Source: an uncultured Pelagibacteraceae bacterium
Lineage (GTDB): Bacteria > Pseudomonadota > Alphaproteobacteria > Pelagibacterales > Pelagibacteraceae
Direction: 5' to 3'
Length of the DNA stretch: 64,000 bases
Assembly: GCA_902604975.1 (NCBI GenBank)
Contig: CACLAY010000001.1
Coordinates: 124,001-188,000, forward strand
Shown: positions 62,146-64,000 of the stretch, piece after piece
Layout of the letters: the number at the start of each line of letters is the position of its first letter
Position numbering within the stretch: position 1 is the stretch's first letter
Notes under the pieces: generated by a model
Database searches by the model: none
What the model was told of the DNA's origin: nothing
The model's input: only the letters and a program-made list of their open reading frames with translations
Made by a program: the position numbers and the translations under genes

Positions 62146-62739
62146 CTATTTTTTAACAACTCTCAAATCATCGACTAAGAAAATACTTGTAACTACATCC
62201 TCAACATCTAAGATTTGTTTGGCCTCTTTTATAACCTCATCTCTCTCTTTTTTATTTTGAGCTATACCGTAAACATAAATTTTCTTTTTATAAGTATCGA
62301 TATTATAATTGACTGCTTTAATGTTTTTGCTTCCAATTAACGCTGCTCTTAATTGTGAAGTTATTAGTAAATCTTTTGCTGATCTTTTAAAATTAAATTT
62401 TTCTTTAATTTGTAAATCATTATTCACAGATCTAGCGCCTTTAATTTCCCAAGCCAACTTAGTAATTTTTAGTTTATCTTCAACAGAGTTTACTTTTCCT
62501 GTAAGAAATATTCTTCCATCAAGAATTTTTGTTTTTACAGAAATAATATAACTTTTATCTGTTGATAATAATCTTGCTCTTAAATTTTGTTGCATTAAAG
62601 AGTCATCAATTTGAGTCCCAAGGCTCCTTGGATCTAAAGCAATTGAAACTCCAGTACCTAACACACCTGTGGAAGAGTAACCAACACAGCTAGAGAGTAA
62701 AACAAAACTTAATAGTATTATAATTTTTTTAATTTTCAT
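62146..62739 (-). CDS. BON-domain outer-membrane lipoprotein (DolP/OsmY-like)
   Basis: Lipobox LSSC; two BON-like repeats. Confidence 0.87.
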   Translation of the reverse strand: MKIKKIIILLSFVLLSSCVGYSSTGVLGTGVSIALDPRSLGTQIDDSLMQQNLRARLLSTDKSYIISVKTKILDGRIFLTGKVNSVEDKLKITKLAWEIKGARSVNNDLQIKEKFNFKRSAKDLLITSQLRAALIGSKNIKAVNYNIDTYKKKIYVYGIAQNKKERDEVIKEAKQILDVEDVVTSIFLVDDLRVVKK

Positions 62740-63580
62740 TCTTAATTTCGAGACAATATTTATAAATTAGTTTTTTAGAAATTTCTCTATCTTCTGAAAC
62801 TTTTTTTACAATATCTTTTATAGACATTTTTTTAATTAATTTATTAATTTTTTTTTTATCTGATTCTTCAAGCCCTTTAAAACTTAATTTTTCTTTTCTT
62901 ATTTCAGAAATGACTATAGTAATCTCACCTTTTCTTGAAAAATTTACATCTGATAACTTTTGTACAGAAGTTCTAATATATTCTTCATGATATTTTGAAA
63001 TTTCCCTGCAAATTAAAATATCTCTGTCTGAAAAAAATTCTTTTATATCATCCATTCTTTTAATGAGTTTATTTGGCGATATAAAAAAAACAATTGAACT
63101 TTCTAATAATGAAATGTTTTTAAATAATTTTTTTACTTGATTTTGTTTTTCCGGGAGAAATCCACAAAAATAAAAATTATCTGAAAATCCACTTATTGAT
63201 ATTGCTGAACTAACCGCTGATGCACCTGGTATGGGAAAAATATTAATTTTATTTTTAACACACTCTTGAACCAATATTTTACCTGGATCTGAAACAGCAG
63301 GCGTTCCAGCATCTGAGACTAATGATACTATTTTATTATTTTTAAGTATTTCTATAACTTTCTCTAAATTTTTATTTTCGTTAAATTTGTGATTTGAAAT
63401 AAGTTTTTTATTTATATCAAATTTTTGAAGTATTTTTTTTGTAACTCTTGTATCTTCGCATAAAATTAAATCTGAGTCTTGAAGGATTTTAACGGCTCTA
63501 AATGAAATATCACCCATATTTCCAATTGGTGTTGCAACACAATATAGCCCAGGTTTAAATTTATTATTGTTTAAATTCAT
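62729..63580 (-). CDS. rsmI: 16S rRNA 2'-O-ribose C1402 methyltransferase
   Basis: GLYCVATPIGNMGDISFRAVKIL; CEDTRVT; SDAGTPAVSDPG. Confidence 0.96.
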   Translation of the reverse strand: MNLNNNKFKPGLYCVATPIGNMGDISFRAVKILQDSDLILCEDTRVTKKILQKFDINKKLISNHKFNENKNLEKVIEILKNNKIVSLVSDAGTPAVSDPGKILVQECVKNKINIFPIPGASAVSSAISISGFSDNFYFCGFLPEKQNQVKKLFKNISLLESSIVFFISPNKLIKRMDDIKEFFSDRDILICREISKYHEEYIRTSVQKLSDVNFSRKGEITIVISEIRKEKLSFKGLEESDKKKINKLIKKMSIKDIVKKVSEDREISKKLIYKYCLEIKNEN

Positions 63581-63616
63581 ATGAATTCTCTAAATAAATA
63601 TATTAATAAAACTTAA

Positions 63617-64000
63617 ATGAAAACTTTAATTAAATTGTTAATGTTTATTGCATTAAGTATCACCCTTTTTAATCAAAACATATTTGCGTCTGAAAAAATT
63701 AAGATTGGATTAATTGTTCCTTTAAGTGGTGAAAATTCTTTAATTGGTGAAAAAATTGTAAAATCAATAAGAATGGCAATAAATAAAATTAACGATGAAA
63801 GGGTGGAGATAATACCAAAAGATACAAAATCAAATCCTATTGATGCTCTGAAAGTATCTAAAGAATTATATAAAGACGGTGTAAGAATAATCATTGGTCC
63901 AGTCTTCAACGAAAGTACAAAATATCTTGATGATTTGAAAGAAGTAACTTTTATATCTTTTACCAACAAATTAATTGGTAATCCAAAAAATGTAATTAGT
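63617..64000 (+). CDS. periplasmic-binding-fold protein (LpoA/penicillin-binding protein activator-like), truncated by window end
   Basis: MKTLIKLLMFIALSITLFNQNIFASEKIKIGLIVPLSGENSLIGEKIVKSIRMAINKIND...; divergent from rsmI. Confidence 0.75.
   Translation, partial: MKTLIKLLMFIALSITLFNQNIFASEKIKIGLIVPLSGENSLIGEKIVKSIRMAINKINDERVEIIPKDTKSNPIDALKVSKELYKDGVRIIIGPVFNESTKYLDDLKEVTFISFTNKLIGNPKNVIS

Noticed and set aside
1-64000. CRISPR arrays, transposons, prophage, toxin-antitoxin or defence islands
   Set aside because: No regularly spaced direct repeats, transposase, integrase or phage structural genes were seen; the HNH protein at 20734-21318 is a common alphaproteobacterial family rather than evidence of a mobile element.

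Overview
The window is a compact, very AT-rich alphaproteobacterial chromosome segment. Gene content and order suggest a streamlined SAR11/Pelagibacterales-like genome (inference). It is almost entirely housekeeping genes: a pyruvate dehydrogenase operon; a TAXI-TRAP transporter; a Suv3-like helicase/TerB/ferredoxin/CarD block; dsbB-coq7; argH-lptM-lysA; dnaA-dnaN; rpsT; mutM; ubiE-ubiB-coaBC-dut; irr-like/rubrerythrin/Fe-S/DUF3501; fabA-fabB-fabI; nusA-infB-rbfA-rpsO-pnp; tsaB-fur-miaB-phoH-ybeY-lnt-metK; trpS; murJ; maeB; rsmI. Two tRNAs are present. I saw no CRISPR array, IS element or prophage. The best candidates for something undescribed are: (1) an unannotated 27-aa, 74% Lys/Arg microprotein gene at 16999-17082 (-) with its own promoter-like sequence, 5' hairpin, Shine-Dalgarno and intrinsic terminator, convergent with a CarD regulator that has a ~95-aa Lys-rich tail; (2) a pyruvate dehydrogenase whose lipoyl domain sits on the N-terminus of homodimeric-type E1 (AceE) while E2 has none; (3) a perfect palindromic terminator 18 nt upstream of nusA, possibly a NusA attenuator; (4) a G8 tract that shifts the reading frame near the end of maeB; (5) a stem-loop covering the putative SD of the TRAP permease; (6) divergent tsaB and deacetylase genes whose 5' coding ends overlap.
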